From: Xanthomarina gelatinilytica
Lineage (GTDB): Bacteria > Bacteroidota > Bacteroidia > Flavobacteriales > Flavobacteriaceae
NCBI RefSeq assembly: GCF_000348685.1
Contig: NZ_ANLA01000004.1
Span: 310,001 to 374,000 of the forward strand
DNA length: 64,000 bases
Direction of reading: 5' to 3'
Part shown: piece by piece, positions 25,015 to 34,551 of the stretch
Layout: the number at the start of each line of letters is the position of its first letter
Numbering within the stretch: position 1 is the stretch's first letter
Translations under genes and position numbers: made by a program
Notes under the pieces: model-generated
Databases searched by the model: none
The model's input: only the letters and a program-made list of their open reading frames with translations
Told to the model about the DNA's origin: nothing

Positions 25015-26607
25015 ATGATTTTAAATAGAGTTTTAAATCTTTTATTCATATTAAGTTTAAGCACTTCTTTCGCTCAAGATTCTTTAGAAATAAAAAAGTT
25101 AAACGAAAAACTTTCTAAAGCAGAATTGGAAGAAGGCGAAACCTATGTGGTTGATACAATTATTGATGGGAAGCCATTGTATAAAAAACAAATAGATGCC
25201 ATTACTAAAATTTCGGAATTGGATTCACTTCAAGACTTGGAAATCGCCTCCGACTTTGATAAAAAATGGCTGGAAGAACTTTACAACAATACACTTTACG
25301 ATACCATTTACCAAACGGTTTCCGAATTGGAATATAACACCATTGAATACCCAGAATTATCCACAGATACCTTAAAAGCCAGATTGGCCAGATTAAATGC
25401 CAGAACACCTTTTAATGTGGAATACAACCCTTCCTTGGAGAGTGTTATAAAAAACTTTTTAAAAAACAGAAAAAGTTACTTTGAGCGTATCATGGGATTG
25501 AGTGCTTATTATTTCCCCATGTTTGAACGTGAATTGGATGCATATAACATACCTTTGGAGATGAAGTATTTAGCCATTGTGGAATCTGCTTTAAACCCAA
25601 GGGCTAAATCCAGAGTAGGAGCTACAGGATTATGGCAATTTATGTATGCTACTGGAAAGCAATATGGATTAGAGGTTAGCAGTTATGTAGATGAACGTAG
25701 CGACCCCATTAAATCCACAACAACTGCAGCAGTTTACTTATCTAAATTGTATGAAATATTTGGCGATTGGGATTTGGCTTTAGCAGCGTATAATTCTGGA
25801 CCAGGAAACGTATCTAAAGCTATTAGGCGATCTGGAGGATATGAAAACTATTGGAACATACGTCATAACTTGCCAAGGGAAACAGCTGGTTACGTACCTG
25901 CATTTTTAGCAACCATGTACATTTTTGAATATGCCAAGGAGCATGGTTTTGTGTCTGAAAAACCTTTGTTTTATGGATTTGAAACAGACACCATTCGTGT
26001 GAAACAAATGATCACACTTGACCAAGTTTCTGAAGCTACAAATATCTCCATAGAAGAACTTCAGTTTTTAAATCCTTCTTATAAATTAGATATCATTCCG
26101 GTAATAGAAAACAAAAATTATTACTTAAGATTACCAAGAACTTCAATAGGAACCTTTGTTACCAATGAATCCACAATATATGCAGCTGCCAAGGCAGAGC
26201 TGGAAGCAAGGGAAAAACCCTTGCCACAGTTTTTTAAAGCAGAATCCAAGGTTACCTATAGGGTTAAAAGTGGTGATAATCTAGGATTTATAGCAAGAAA
26301 ATACCGAGTAAGGGTGAGCGACATTAAACGTTGGAATGGCCTGAGGAGCAATAACATAAGAATTGGTCAAAGATTAACCATTTACCCTAGAAACCCTGTT
26401 GTTTCACAAGAAACAAGTACTTCTAAAACCGACAATAAAACTACAACTTCTGGAGGTCAAAAAATATATACGGTTAAAAGTGGAGACTCCCTTTGGAGTA
26501 TTTCTCAAAAATTCCCGGGAGTTTCTGTTCAAAATATTCGAGATTGGAACGATATTAGTGGTAACAATTTAAAGCCTGGAATGAAGCTTAAGGTTTCCAA
26601 AGGCTAA
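25015..26607 (+). CDS. mltD: Membrane-bound lytic murein transglycosylase D-like, two LysM domains
   Basis: A 530-residue secreted enzyme that cleaves peptidoglycan glycan strands. The ATG at 25015 gives a clear signal peptide (1-20, S-F-A-Q); an upstream TTG at 24973 is rejected. The transglycosylase domain (about 165-330) has the catalytic Glu190 in I-V-E-S-A-L-N-P and the G-L-W-Q-F and Y-N-S-G-P-G motifs. Two LysM peptidoglycan-binding domains follow at about 413-456 and 483-528, joined by a Ser/Thr linker. E. coli MltD has the same layout. Confidence 0.93.
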   Translation: MILNRVLNLLFILSLSTSFAQDSLEIKKLNEKLSKAELEEGETYVVDTIIDGKPLYKKQIDAITKISELDSLQDLEIASDFDKKWLEELYNNTLYDTIYQTVSELEYNTIEYPELSTDTLKARLARLNARTPFNVEYNPSLESVIKNFLKNRKSYFERIMGLSAYYFPMFERELDAYNIPLEMKYLAIVESALNPRAKSRVGATGLWQFMYATGKQYGLEVSSYVDERSDPIKSTTTAAVYLSKLYEIFGDWDLALAAYNSGPGNVSKAIRRSGGYENYWNIRHNLPRETAGYVPAFLATMYIFEYAKEHGFVSEKPLFYGFETDTIRVKQMITLDQVSEATNISIEELQFLNPSYKLDIIPVIENKNYYLRLPRTSIGTFVTNESTIYAAAKAELEAREKPLPQFFKAESKVTYRVKSGDNLGFIARKYRVRVSDIKRWNGLRSNNIRIGQRLTIYPRNPVVSQETSTSKTDNKTTTSGGQKIYTVKSGDSLWSISQKFPGVSVQNIRDWNDISGNNLKPGMKLKVSKG

Positions 26608-26695
26608 GTTTTAAATTTTCCATATAATTTTGTTAATCCCTGAACATAGAACGGTTTTAAACGTTTTGTGTTCAAAACACTAAAAAATGACACCC

Positions 26696-27673
26696 ATGAA
26701 ACAAACACTATTATTATTTTCAGTATTACTGGTAATGAGTTGTGGTAACAAAAAATCTTCAAACCAGAAATTGCTTTCAGACTCATCGGGAAATATCAAT
26801 AACCTATCGGTTGTTATAGAAAATAATCTTTGGGAAGGCAATGTTGGAGAGGCTATTAGGGAAGTCTTGGCTGCTCCTGTAGATGGTTTGCCTCAAGACG
26901 AGCCTTTATTTAACATGAGTCAAATTCCTCCAGCTGTTTTTTCAGGATTTGCTACTCATAACAGAACCGTTTTAAAAATAGAAAAAGGAGGCGAAGCTTC
27001 GGTAAAAATAGCATCAGATGTATATGCACAACCTCAAAAAGTGGTCTTGGTTTCAGGAAAAACAGACACTGAAATCATTCAGCAAATTCAAGAAAACGCT
27101 CAAAAAATAGTGGCAGCATTTAAAAGCGAAGAAATAAAGGAAAAACAAAGGCGTATTAAATTGTCGCTTCATAAAAACAACACCTTAAAAGAAAAATTGG
27201 GGATTACACTAAATTTCCCTACAGCTTATAGAATAGCCAAGGAAGAAGACAAGTTTTACTGGATACGGAAGGATATTGCCACAGGAACCACTAACTTAAT
27301 GGTTTTTGAACTGCCTTTTAGCGCCATTAAAAAAGGGGATAGTTTGGTGGACCAAATTATAAAATTAAGGGATTCCATTGGGCAAGCACATATTCCTGGA
27401 CCAACAGAAGGCACCTATATGATTACTGAAGAAGCTTATGCTCCAGCTGTTTTTGAAACCATTATAGACAATAAACCAGCTATTGAAACCAAGGGTCTTT
27501 GGGATGTAAAAAACGCTTTTATGTCTGGCCCATTCATTAACTACATTATAGAAGATAAAATCAACAACAGACTTTTGGTTATAGAAGGATTTGCTTTTGC
27601 GCCTTCTGTGGAAAAAAGAGATTACATGTTTGAGCTTGAAGCCATAATTAGATCGCTTAAAATAGGAGATTAG
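26696..27673 (+). CDS. DUF4837-type lipoprotein
   Basis: A 325-residue lipoprotein. Starting at 26696 rather than 26687 gives a standard signal (M-K-Q-T, hydrophobic core, V-M-S-C with Cys16). The mature protein is a mixed alpha/beta fold without catalytic motifs that I can identify. Sequence and neighbourhood (after LysM transglycosylase, before tatA) match the flavobacterial family annotated DUF4837; this is from memory. It is probably on the periplasmic face of an envelope membrane. Confidence 0.78.
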   Translation: MKQTLLLFSVLLVMSCGNKKSSNQKLLSDSSGNINNLSVVIENNLWEGNVGEAIREVLAAPVDGLPQDEPLFNMSQIPPAVFSGFATHNRTVLKIEKGGEASVKIASDVYAQPQKVVLVSGKTDTEIIQQIQENAQKIVAAFKSEEIKEKQRRIKLSLHKNNTLKEKLGITLNFPTAYRIAKEEDKFYWIRKDIATGTTNLMVFELPFSAIKKGDSLVDQIIKLRDSIGQAHIPGPTEGTYMITEEAYAPAVFETIIDNKPAIETKGLWDVKNAFMSGPFINYIIEDKINNRLLVIEGFAFAPSVEKRDYMFELEAIIRSLKIGD

Positions 27674-27699
27674 TTTTTGCAGCTTTTTTCACAACACAA

Positions 27700-27733
27700 A
27701 AAAACCCAACAAATATGACTTGTTGGGTTTTTT
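27700..27733. terminator. Bidirectional terminator between the DUF4837-type gene and tatA
   Basis: CCCAACAA (27705-27712) pairs perfectly with TTGTTGGG (27720-27727), with a 5' A run and a 3' T run. Confidence 0.9.
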
Positions 27734-27751
27734 CGTGTTATAATAAGCACA

Positions 27752-27934
27752 CTATTCTTTAGTGTCTTTTGTTTTGTCTTCTTCTTTGCTAGCGTCTTTA
27801 AACTCTTTAATGCCGCTACCTAAACCTCTCATTAATTCAGGAATCTTTTTTCCACCAAATAATAATAACACAATAACAACAATAAGTGCTATTTGCCAAG
27901 GTCCAATTGCTAAGGGTAACATATATAAACTCAT
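27752..27934 (-). CDS. tatA: Sec-independent translocase subunit TatA
   Basis: A 60-residue TatA/E-type protein. It has one membrane helix (about residues 9-26), the conserved F-G-G-K-K-I-P-E-L hinge, an amphipathic helix and a charged Lys/Asp/Glu tail. It forms the pore component of the twin-arginine protein export machinery. tatC is not adjacent. A -7 element lies 19 bp upstream. Confidence 0.93.
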   Translation of the reverse strand: MSLYMLPLAIGPWQIALIVVIVLLLFGGKKIPELMRGLGSGIKEFKDASKEEDKTKDTKE

Positions 27935-27953
27935 ATAGATTTATTTTAAAGCG

Positions 27954-27961
27954 CAAAGTTA
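27954..27961 (-). promoter_or_regulatory. Candidate -7 element for tatA
   Basis: On the minus strand TAACTTTG matches TAnnTTTG. Confidence 0.45.
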
Positions 27962-28036
27962 ATAATTAAAGTTTAATATTACCGTTTTAACACGAACTTT
28001 AGCATCATGTACATCCACTAGTGAGATAATTTTATT

Positions 28037-28044
28037 TAATTTTG
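28037..28044 (+). promoter_or_regulatory. Candidate -7 element for the M23 peptidase gene
   Basis: TAATTTTG matches TAnnTTTG and lies 8 bp before the ATG, which implies a very short leader. Confidence 0.45.
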
Positions 28045-28052
28045 TTAGCAGA

Positions 28053-28922
28053 ATGGCAGAGAATAAAAAGAAAACCAAAAAATTTAAAAAGAAACTACTT
28101 CACAAGTATCGTTTAGTGATACTTAATGAGGATACTTTTGAAGAGCGACTTTCCTTTAAGTTAACACGCTTAAATGTGTTTGTGGTCATGTCCTTATCTG
28201 CAATTATTTTAATTGCTGGAACCACTCTATTAATTGCCTTTACTTCTTTAAGGGAATATATTCCTGGATATTCATCAACAGCCCTAAAAAAACAAGCTGT
28301 AGAATTAAGCTATAAAACAGATTCCTTACAGAGGTTGTTGGCTGTAAATGAAAAATATTACGCTTCCATAAAAAAAGTTCTGCAAGGCGAAATCAGTTCG
28401 GTAGATTTTAACAGGGATTCTATTTTAGAAGAAGCCAAAATAAATGTTTCCGAAGTCAATTTAAGTCCGTCCAGGGAAGACTCCCTTTTAAGGGAAAAAA
28501 TAGCTAAAGAAGATAAATACAACCTGTTTGAAACAGCTACTTCTAAAATAAATTTCGTGCTTTTTCCACCTGTAACAGGATCCATTTCCGAAACCTATAA
28601 TTTTGAAGCCAAACATTATGGTGTTGATGTCATTGTGGAAAGCAACACACCTGTAAAGGCAACAGCTGATGGCACCATAATTTTTGCTGAATGGACTGTG
28701 GAAACAGGAAATGTTATTATTATTGAACACAGCAATGGCTTGATTTCTGTTTACAAGCATAACGCTACATTAACCAAAACACAAGGTGAAATGGTAAAAT
28801 CTGGTGAAGTAATTGCCACTTCTGGAAATACTGGGGAACTAACTTCCGGACCTCATTTACATTTTGAACTTTGGAAAGATGGGTATCCAATAAATCCAAC
28901 TAATTTTATAGACTTTAATTAA
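28053..28922 (+). CDS. M23-family membrane metallopeptidase
   Basis: A 289-residue type II membrane protein. It has a Lys-rich cytoplasmic tail (1-20), a membrane segment (about 42-64), a helical stalk (75-160) and a C-terminal M23 LytM-type domain (about 170-289). The zinc ligands H188xxxD192 and H268xH270 are all present, so it should be an active peptidoglycan endopeptidase rather than an EnvC-like activator. The stop codon shares a base with the ATG of the GH3 gene (TAATG), so the pair is translationally coupled. Confidence 0.92.
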   Translation: MAENKKKTKKFKKKLLHKYRLVILNEDTFEERLSFKLTRLNVFVVMSLSAIILIAGTTLLIAFTSLREYIPGYSSTALKKQAVELSYKTDSLQRLLAVNEKYYASIKKVLQGEISSVDFNRDSILEEAKINVSEVNLSPSREDSLLREKIAKEDKYNLFETATSKINFVLFPPVTGSISETYNFEAKHYGVDVIVESNTPVKATADGTIIFAEWTVETGNVIIIEHSNGLISVYKHNATLTKTQGEMVKSGEVIATSGNTGELTSGPHLHFELWKDGYPINPTNFIDFN

Positions 28923-30424
28923 TGTTTTCACTAAAATCTGCCTTAGCCAAACCTTTTGCAAAACATGTTTCCAAATCCATAAAAAAATGGGCTAACAATC
29001 CTGTGGAAACCCAAGAAAAAGTATTTCACGAAATCATAGGAAAAGCAACTTCCACGCAATTTGGCAAAGATCATGATTTTATAGGCATCCATTCGCATGC
29101 AGATTTTGTAAAGCGTGTTCCAGTTAGGGATTATGAAGACCTTAAACCTTATATAGAACGTGTTGTAGCTGGTGAAACAGATATATTATGGCTGGGAAAA
29201 CCTTTATATTTTGCAAAAACATCAGGAACCACTTCTGGAGCAAAATATATTCCCATTACCAAAGAAAGCATGCCAACCCATGTAGAAGCTGCAAGAAATG
29301 CCATTTTAATGTATATAGCCGAAACGGGAAATAGCAAATTTGTAGCTGGTAAAATGATTTTTTTACAAGGAAGCCCTATTTTGGAAAAGAAAAACGGGAT
29401 CCAACTAGGAAGACTTTCTGGAATTGTTGCTCATTATGTGCCAAAATATCTACAAAAAAACCGAATGCCTTCTTGGGAAACCAATTGCATTGAAGATTGG
29501 GAAACCAAAGTAAATGCTATAGTTGAAGAAACCTTAAGTGAAAACATGACGGTTATTTCCGGGATTCCGTCTTGGGTTCAAATGTATTTTGAAAAAATTC
29601 AGGAAAAAACCGGTAAAAAGGTAGGAGATGTTTTCAAAAATTTCAACTTGTTTATTTTTGGAGGCGTCAACTATGAACCTTATCGAGCAAAATTTGAAAG
29701 CTTAATTGGCAGAAAGGTAGATAGCATAGAATTGTTTCCTGCAAGTGAGGGTTTTTTTGCTTTTCAAGATAAACAAGACGCAAAAGGCATGTTGCTTCAA
29801 CTCAATTCAGGCATTTTTTATGAATTTATTAAAGCAGATGAGTTTTTTACCGAAAACCCTAAACGTCTTACCATAAAAGATGTGGAACTGGGTGTTAACT
29901 ATGTGCTTATTGTTTCAACCAATGCAGGACTTTGGGCATATAATGTAGGAGACACGGTAGAATTTACGTCTTTAAAACCCTATCGTGTTATTGTGTCTGG
30001 TAGGATTAAGCATTTTATTTCTGCTTTTGGCGAACATGTTATTGGGAAAGAAGTGGAACAAGCCCTTCAAGAAGCAGTGAAAAACAGTAAGGTTCAGGTA
30101 ACCGAATTTACGGTTGCTCCACAAATTAACCCAGAAAAGGGCTTGCCTTATCACGAATGGTTTATAGAGTTTGAAAGTGAACCTTCAGATTTTGAAGCAT
30201 TTTCTAAAAAAATAGATGCGTCTTTACAAAAACAAAACAGCTATTATTTTGATTTGATAAACGGGAAGGTGCTTCAGCCTTTAAAAATCACGCAAATCAA
30301 GAAAAATGGTTTTCAGGAATATATGAAATCCATAGGAAAACTGGGTGGTCAGAACAAAATAGCGAGACTTTCAAACGACAGAAACATAGCGAATGTATTT
30401 GAAGCTCAAAATCTGATTAAATAA
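28922..30424 (+). CDS. GH3-family adenylate-forming enzyme
   Basis: A 500-residue protein of the GH3 family (plant auxin-responsive promoter family), part of the acyl-adenylate-forming superfamily. The nucleotide-binding loop T-S-G-T-T-S-G-A-K-Y-I-P (about residues 100-111) and the later S-E-G-F-F and Y-N-V-G-D segments are visible. Plant members conjugate amino acids to hormones; the bacterial substrate is unknown. It overlaps the M23 gene by one base. I infer a role linked to the envelope only from that coupling. Confidence 0.88.
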   Translation: MFSLKSALAKPFAKHVSKSIKKWANNPVETQEKVFHEIIGKATSTQFGKDHDFIGIHSHADFVKRVPVRDYEDLKPYIERVVAGETDILWLGKPLYFAKTSGTTSGAKYIPITKESMPTHVEAARNAILMYIAETGNSKFVAGKMIFLQGSPILEKKNGIQLGRLSGIVAHYVPKYLQKNRMPSWETNCIEDWETKVNAIVEETLSENMTVISGIPSWVQMYFEKIQEKTGKKVGDVFKNFNLFIFGGVNYEPYRAKFESLIGRKVDSIELFPASEGFFAFQDKQDAKGMLLQLNSGIFYEFIKADEFFTENPKRLTIKDVELGVNYVLIVSTNAGLWAYNVGDTVEFTSLKPYRVIVSGRIKHFISAFGEHVIGKEVEQALQEAVKNSKVQVTEFTVAPQINPEKGLPYHEWFIEFESEPSDFEAFSKKIDASLQKQNSYYFDLINGKVLQPLKITQIKKNGFQEYMKSIGKLGGQNKIARLSNDRNIANVFEAQNLIK

Positions 30425-30452
30425 TACTATATTTGTTAGCTAAATTAGATTT

Positions 30453-32141
30453 ATGAGTAAAATAAAACATCATGAAAGAACGAGAGCTCAAGAAAGCTCA
30501 AATGCCATAGAGAGAATGTATATTACCATGAGGCACTTGTTTAACAGAGGGTTTTACAAGCCTATGGGAGTTTCTGGCGAAACACTTCGTGAAGCGCTTT
30601 TGCTTTTAAGACCGGAGATTTATGGTTCTATTGGAGAAGAAAAAGCAGAACTGGAAGGGCTGCTTTATGTTATAGACAGATTGCCTCAAGGGATTGAAGA
30701 GTGTACTTTTATTAATTTAACCAGTGATGAAGGCTATGCGAATTCACATTTTAAACCCATTATTCCTCCCAAAAGAAGAAGAAACTGCTACCGAATAGAC
30801 AGCGAACAGATGAATATTGAAATCACTCGCGGTCGTTCTGAAATTTACGATATTTTAACACACCTTACCTTTATGTTTATTGAATCGCATAAAATAAGCA
30901 AGCGTGTTATTATAGACGAGACAGGCAATACCACTAGAGATTGGAAAAAATTGGAATCTGCTGTATTGGCAAAAAAGAAGCTTACTCTAGAGGAACGGGA
31001 AGTTGCCATTTCGCATACTGCAAACATTTTAGGCCGAACTTTTAACGAAATAGTAACGGTTTATGATCAGTTTGCATCCCATTCACAACCAGAAAGATTG
31101 TTGCATATAGTTTATTGGTTGGGAAAACTGGCCATTGAAGAAGTGATAAACAACAACAAAAGAACAGTCACTTTCAGTCCCGTGTTAAGAGAGCGTTTGG
31201 GACACCATATCCATGGTGAGATTTGGTCCAATAACATTAAAGAGATTCTTCATAAAAACGAATTGTTGGAAAGGCCCATTCATATAATTAGTGCCAACAT
31301 GCACAGTGTTATGAACTCGTTATTTGCCAGTCAAGCCTTAAAAACCTTAGCAAAAAAGAAGACTGTTTTTGAGGTTTACGAAGCCTTGAGTGAAAAGAAT
31401 AACCAAGATCTTCGCAATAAAGTAACAAAAGAAGCGTTGCAGAATGGAATGATTTATATTCCAGATAGTTCTGGAACCAATATCGATGTGCAGATTTTTG
31501 ATACAGCCAAAATAGATTTTTCAAAAGTAGATATAGACGTAAGTGAGAACTTTAAAAACTCAGAAAAACCAGTTATATTCGTAATGGATTATGCATTTGG
31601 CGAGCAAGCTTATGAGACCATAGATGAACTCTTAAAACCCATTAGATTCAATGGAAAAAAAGTGCATTTAAATGTGGAGTCTATTTCCATAATGGGAAAA
31701 GCAGGCATATTGGAAGGAGGCAAAGGGGATATTATGATCCCTTCAGCACATATTTTTGAAGGGACAGCAGACAACTATCCTTTTAAGAACGAGTTGAGCA
31801 AAAAAGATTTGGATGGACATGGCGTAGCTGTTTATAAAGGAGCCATGATTACGGTTTTAGGGACCTCTTTACAGAACAAAGAAATTTTAAAGTTCTTTTT
31901 TAACTCCACTTGGAATGTGATTGGACTGGAAATGGAAGGAGCCCATTACCAAAAGGCCATTCAGGCAGCATCCAAAGTAAGGCATAGTATCAATCCCAAG
32001 GTAAAGGTTAGATATGCCTATTATGCCAGTGACAACCCATTGGAAACAGGAAGCACTTTAGCTTCTGGAGGACTGGGGACATCAGGAGTTAAACCAACCT
32101 ATTTAATTACAAGAAAAATTTTAGAACAGATATTTAACTAA
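30453..32141 (+). CDS. Conserved protein (DUF6909-like) with a phosphorylase-like C-terminus
   Basis: A 562-residue soluble protein with no signal peptide. I recall it as a conserved Bacteroidota family, possibly the one called DUF6909. The N-terminal half is helical and highly charged. The C-terminal half contains G-L-E-M-E-G-A-H-Y (from about residue 491), close to the ribose-binding M-E-x-A loop of purine nucleoside phosphorylases and AMP nucleosidase, and a later Y-Y-A-S-D-N-P-L-E-T segment. A nucleosidase/phosphorylase-related fold is therefore possible but unproven. It precedes the polysaccharide locus by 14 bp. Confidence 0.7.
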   Translation: MSKIKHHERTRAQESSNAIERMYITMRHLFNRGFYKPMGVSGETLREALLLLRPEIYGSIGEEKAELEGLLYVIDRLPQGIEECTFINLTSDEGYANSHFKPIIPPKRRRNCYRIDSEQMNIEITRGRSEIYDILTHLTFMFIESHKISKRVIIDETGNTTRDWKKLESAVLAKKKLTLEEREVAISHTANILGRTFNEIVTVYDQFASHSQPERLLHIVYWLGKLAIEEVINNNKRTVTFSPVLRERLGHHIHGEIWSNNIKEILHKNELLERPIHIISANMHSVMNSLFASQALKTLAKKKTVFEVYEALSEKNNQDLRNKVTKEALQNGMIYIPDSSGTNIDVQIFDTAKIDFSKVDIDVSENFKNSEKPVIFVMDYAFGEQAYETIDELLKPIRFNGKKVHLNVESISIMGKAGILEGGKGDIMIPSAHIFEGTADNYPFKNELSKKDLDGHGVAVYKGAMITVLGTSLQNKEILKFFFNSTWNVIGLEMEGAHYQKAIQAASKVRHSINPKVKVRYAYYASDNPLETGSTLASGGLGTSGVKPTYLITRKILEQIFN

Positions 32142-32155
32142 CACCAATCATTATA

Positions 32156-33214
32156 ATGAATAAGAATTTACCCGAACACCATCCTTCTGAAGAAGTAGAT
32201 TTAGGACAATTGTTTAATTTGATAGGCAATGCTTTTAACAGGCTTTTTGCTTTTATTGGCTCAATATTTAAAACTATTTTTTCGGTATTTATCTATACCC
32301 TTAAGGCGTTTATAGTAAATTTTAAGATTATTTTGATTACTATGGTTTTGGCGGGTGTTTTGGGCTATGTTTTAGACAAGGTAAAACCTACATCCTATAC
32401 ATCAACCATGCTTGTGAAGCCTTACTTTGAATCCAAGTATCAGTTAATTACAAATATTAATTATTTTAATGCCTTGATTGAAAATGAAGATTATAAAACG
32501 CTTTCCACTCTTTTCGAAATATCAGAGGAAGAGGTTCAAAATATAGGCGAATTTGATATTCAACCGGGACCAGAGACAGAAAATGAAAGAATTTTACAAT
32601 ATGAAAATTTCTTAAAGAATGTTGATAGCGTTAGGGCTCAAAATATTAGTTATGACGATTTTGTGGAAAACAGGAGTATTTACTCAAGTGATTTTTTTGA
32701 AATAAGTGTCACAGCATTAAAAAAAGATATTTTCCCAAAACTTGAGGATGGTTTAAATAACTCTTTTACTAATTTCTATTCTTTAAAGAAAATGAAGAAA
32801 AGAGATTCCTTAATTGCTATCCAAAAAGCAAATATTTTAGAACAAATAGCACAGGTAGATTCACTTCAAAAAATATATATTAAAGTACTTGAAGATGAAT
32901 CTCAGTCAAAACCCACAGAGTTTAGCATAGGCGGAGAAGGGTTTTCTTTGAGTAAAGACAAAACCAACACCAAGGAATACGAACTTTTAAATACTGAAAT
33001 GAAACTTCGGGACCAATTAAAACAACTGGAGGAGAAAAAAATTGAAGAGGACGTGTTTTTTGATGTTATTTCCAGTTTTCAAGATGTAGGAAATAGAACT
33101 TCAGAATGGTATCAAAAATACACGTTAATATTCCCAGCAATTGCCTTTGTGCTTTTGTGTATGGTTTATTTGTCCAGAAAAACAATTACTTATGTAACAA
33201 ATTATGAAGCATAA
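32156..33214 (+). CDS. Wzz-like polysaccharide chain-length/co-polymerase protein
   Basis: A 352-residue inner-membrane protein. An N-terminal hydrophobic region (about 30-75) and a C-terminal membrane helix (about 322-342) enclose a periplasmic domain with two coiled-coil segments (about 200-235 and 265-300). This is the layout of Wzz-type polysaccharide co-polymerases that set chain length. No Walker motif is present, so it is not a Wzc-type kinase. The rmlB start lies 11 bp inside its end, marking the first gene of the polysaccharide locus. Confidence 0.72.
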   Translation: MNKNLPEHHPSEEVDLGQLFNLIGNAFNRLFAFIGSIFKTIFSVFIYTLKAFIVNFKIILITMVLAGVLGYVLDKVKPTSYTSTMLVKPYFESKYQLITNINYFNALIENEDYKTLSTLFEISEEEVQNIGEFDIQPGPETENERILQYENFLKNVDSVRAQNISYDDFVENRSIYSSDFFEISVTALKKDIFPKLEDGLNNSFTNFYSLKKMKKRDSLIAIQKANILEQIAQVDSLQKIYIKVLEDESQSKPTEFSIGGEGFSLSKDKTNTKEYELLNTEMKLRDQLKQLEEKKIEEDVFFDVISSFQDVGNRTSEWYQKYTLIFPAIAFVLLCMVYLSRKTITYVTNYEA

Positions 33215-34259
33215 AAAAGCTATATTGATCACTGGTGGAGCCGGGTTTATTGGATCGCATGTTGTTAGATTGTTTGTAAACAAATACCCAGATTACCATG
33301 TTTATAATTTAGACAGTTTGACGTATGCAGGTAATTTAGAGAACTTAAAAGATGTTGAGAACAAACCTAACTACACCTTTTTAAAAGCAGATATTACAAA
33401 TGAGCAAGAGATCCATTCACTTTTTAAAACACATCGGTTTGAAGGGGTAATACATTTGGCAGCCGAATCGCATGTGGATCGGTCTATTGCGGATCCCTTG
33501 GCATTTGTAAAAACCAATGTTATAGGCACTATGATATTATTAAATGCCTTTAAAGATCTTTGGAAAGATGATTTCAATAACAAACTGTTTTATCACATAA
33601 GTACAGATGAAGTTTATGGCACCTTGGGAGAAACAGGGCTTTTTACTGAAACAACCCCTTACGACCCCAATTCACCTTATTCGGCTTCCAAAGCCAGTTC
33701 CGATCATTTTGTAAGAGCTTATGGGGAAACCTATGGATTACCTTATGTAATCTCAAACTGCTCAAACAATTACGGTGCAAATCAATTTCCAGAGAAATTA
33801 ATTCCCTTGTTCATTAACAACATCATCAATAAGAAACCACTTCCTGTTTATGGGGATGGACATTATACCAGAGACTGGTTGTATGTTGTTGATCATGCTA
33901 TAGCCATAGACTTACTTTTCCATAAAGGAACTATTGGCGAAACCTATAATATAGGTGGTTTTAACGAATGGAAAAACATCGATTTGGTAACCTTGCTATG
34001 CGAACAAATGGATGTAGCTTTAGAAAGACCAATAGGGTCATCAAAAGAATTGATTACTTTTGTAAAAGATCGTCCAGGTCACGACTTAAGATATGCTATT
34101 GATGCTTCTAAAATAAACAAAGAATTGGGTTGGAAACCTTCTGTAACCTTTGAACAAGGCCTAAAACAAACCATTGACTGGTACCTAAACAACGAAGATT
34201 GGTTACAAAACGTTACTAGTGGCGCTTATCAATTGTATTATGACAAGCAGTATTGTTAG
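33204..34259 (+). CDS. rfbB: dTDP-glucose 4,6-dehydratase
   Basis: A 351-residue extended short-chain dehydrogenase, second enzyme of dTDP-L-rhamnose synthesis. The NAD-binding G-G-A-G-F-I-G (11-17), the substrate-contact S-T-D-E-V-Y-G, and the catalytic Y-S-A-S-K (Tyr-x-x-x-Lys) are present, with the D-E after S-T serving dehydration. It overlaps the Wzz-like gene by 11 bp. The remaining rml genes follow after a repeat-containing gap. Confidence 0.96.
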   Translation: MKHKKAILITGGAGFIGSHVVRLFVNKYPDYHVYNLDSLTYAGNLENLKDVENKPNYTFLKADITNEQEIHSLFKTHRFEGVIHLAAESHVDRSIADPLAFVKTNVIGTMILLNAFKDLWKDDFNNKLFYHISTDEVYGTLGETGLFTETTPYDPNSPYSASKASSDHFVRAYGETYGLPYVISNCSNNYGANQFPEKLIPLFINNIINKKPLPVYGDGHYTRDWLYVVDHAIAIDLLFHKGTIGETYNIGGFNEWKNIDLVTLLCEQMDVALERPIGSSKELITFVKDRPGHDLRYAIDASKINKELGWKPSVTFEQGLKQTIDWYLNNEDWLQNVTSGAYQLYYDKQYC

Positions 34260-34261
34260 GG

Positions 34262-34430
34262 AAAGGTTGGTGGGTTTTTAGTTGGTAGTTTTTAATTGTG
34301 AGTTGTGAGTTATGGGTCAAACTCCCCTTTCTTTACCACCGTTAGCACTCCGGTAAATTCATCCCCCTCTTCATCTGAAGAGTGGAGCTTAGTGGAGTGA
34401 TGAGGTTATGGGGTTATGAGTTGTGGATAC
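34262..34430. repeat. Solo copy of the composite stem-loop repeat with heptad flank
   Basis: The 292-bp gap after rmlB holds a stretch of degenerate 7-bp G/T-rich units (34262-34320). One copy of the 67-bp core (34323-34389) follows; it is otherwise found six times at 37914-38666. The copy is diverged: ACCACC for ACCTCC, TC at the palindrome centre and a mismatch in the right arm. The rest of the gap holds the rmlA promoter. Confidence 0.8.
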
Positions 34431-34505
34431 AATTTAAATAAAGAAATATAATTAATACATCAATCAAAAATGCAGTTATCAGAAACTTACGACATTGGTG
34501 ACTCA

Positions 34506-34513
34506 TATTTTTG
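34506..34513 (+). promoter_or_regulatory. Candidate -7 element for rmlA
   Basis: TATTTTTG matches TAnnTTTG and lies 38 bp before the ATG at 34552. Confidence 0.4.
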
Positions 34514-34551
34514 AAATTATTTAATACAAATAAGCATATAACCATTAAGCA

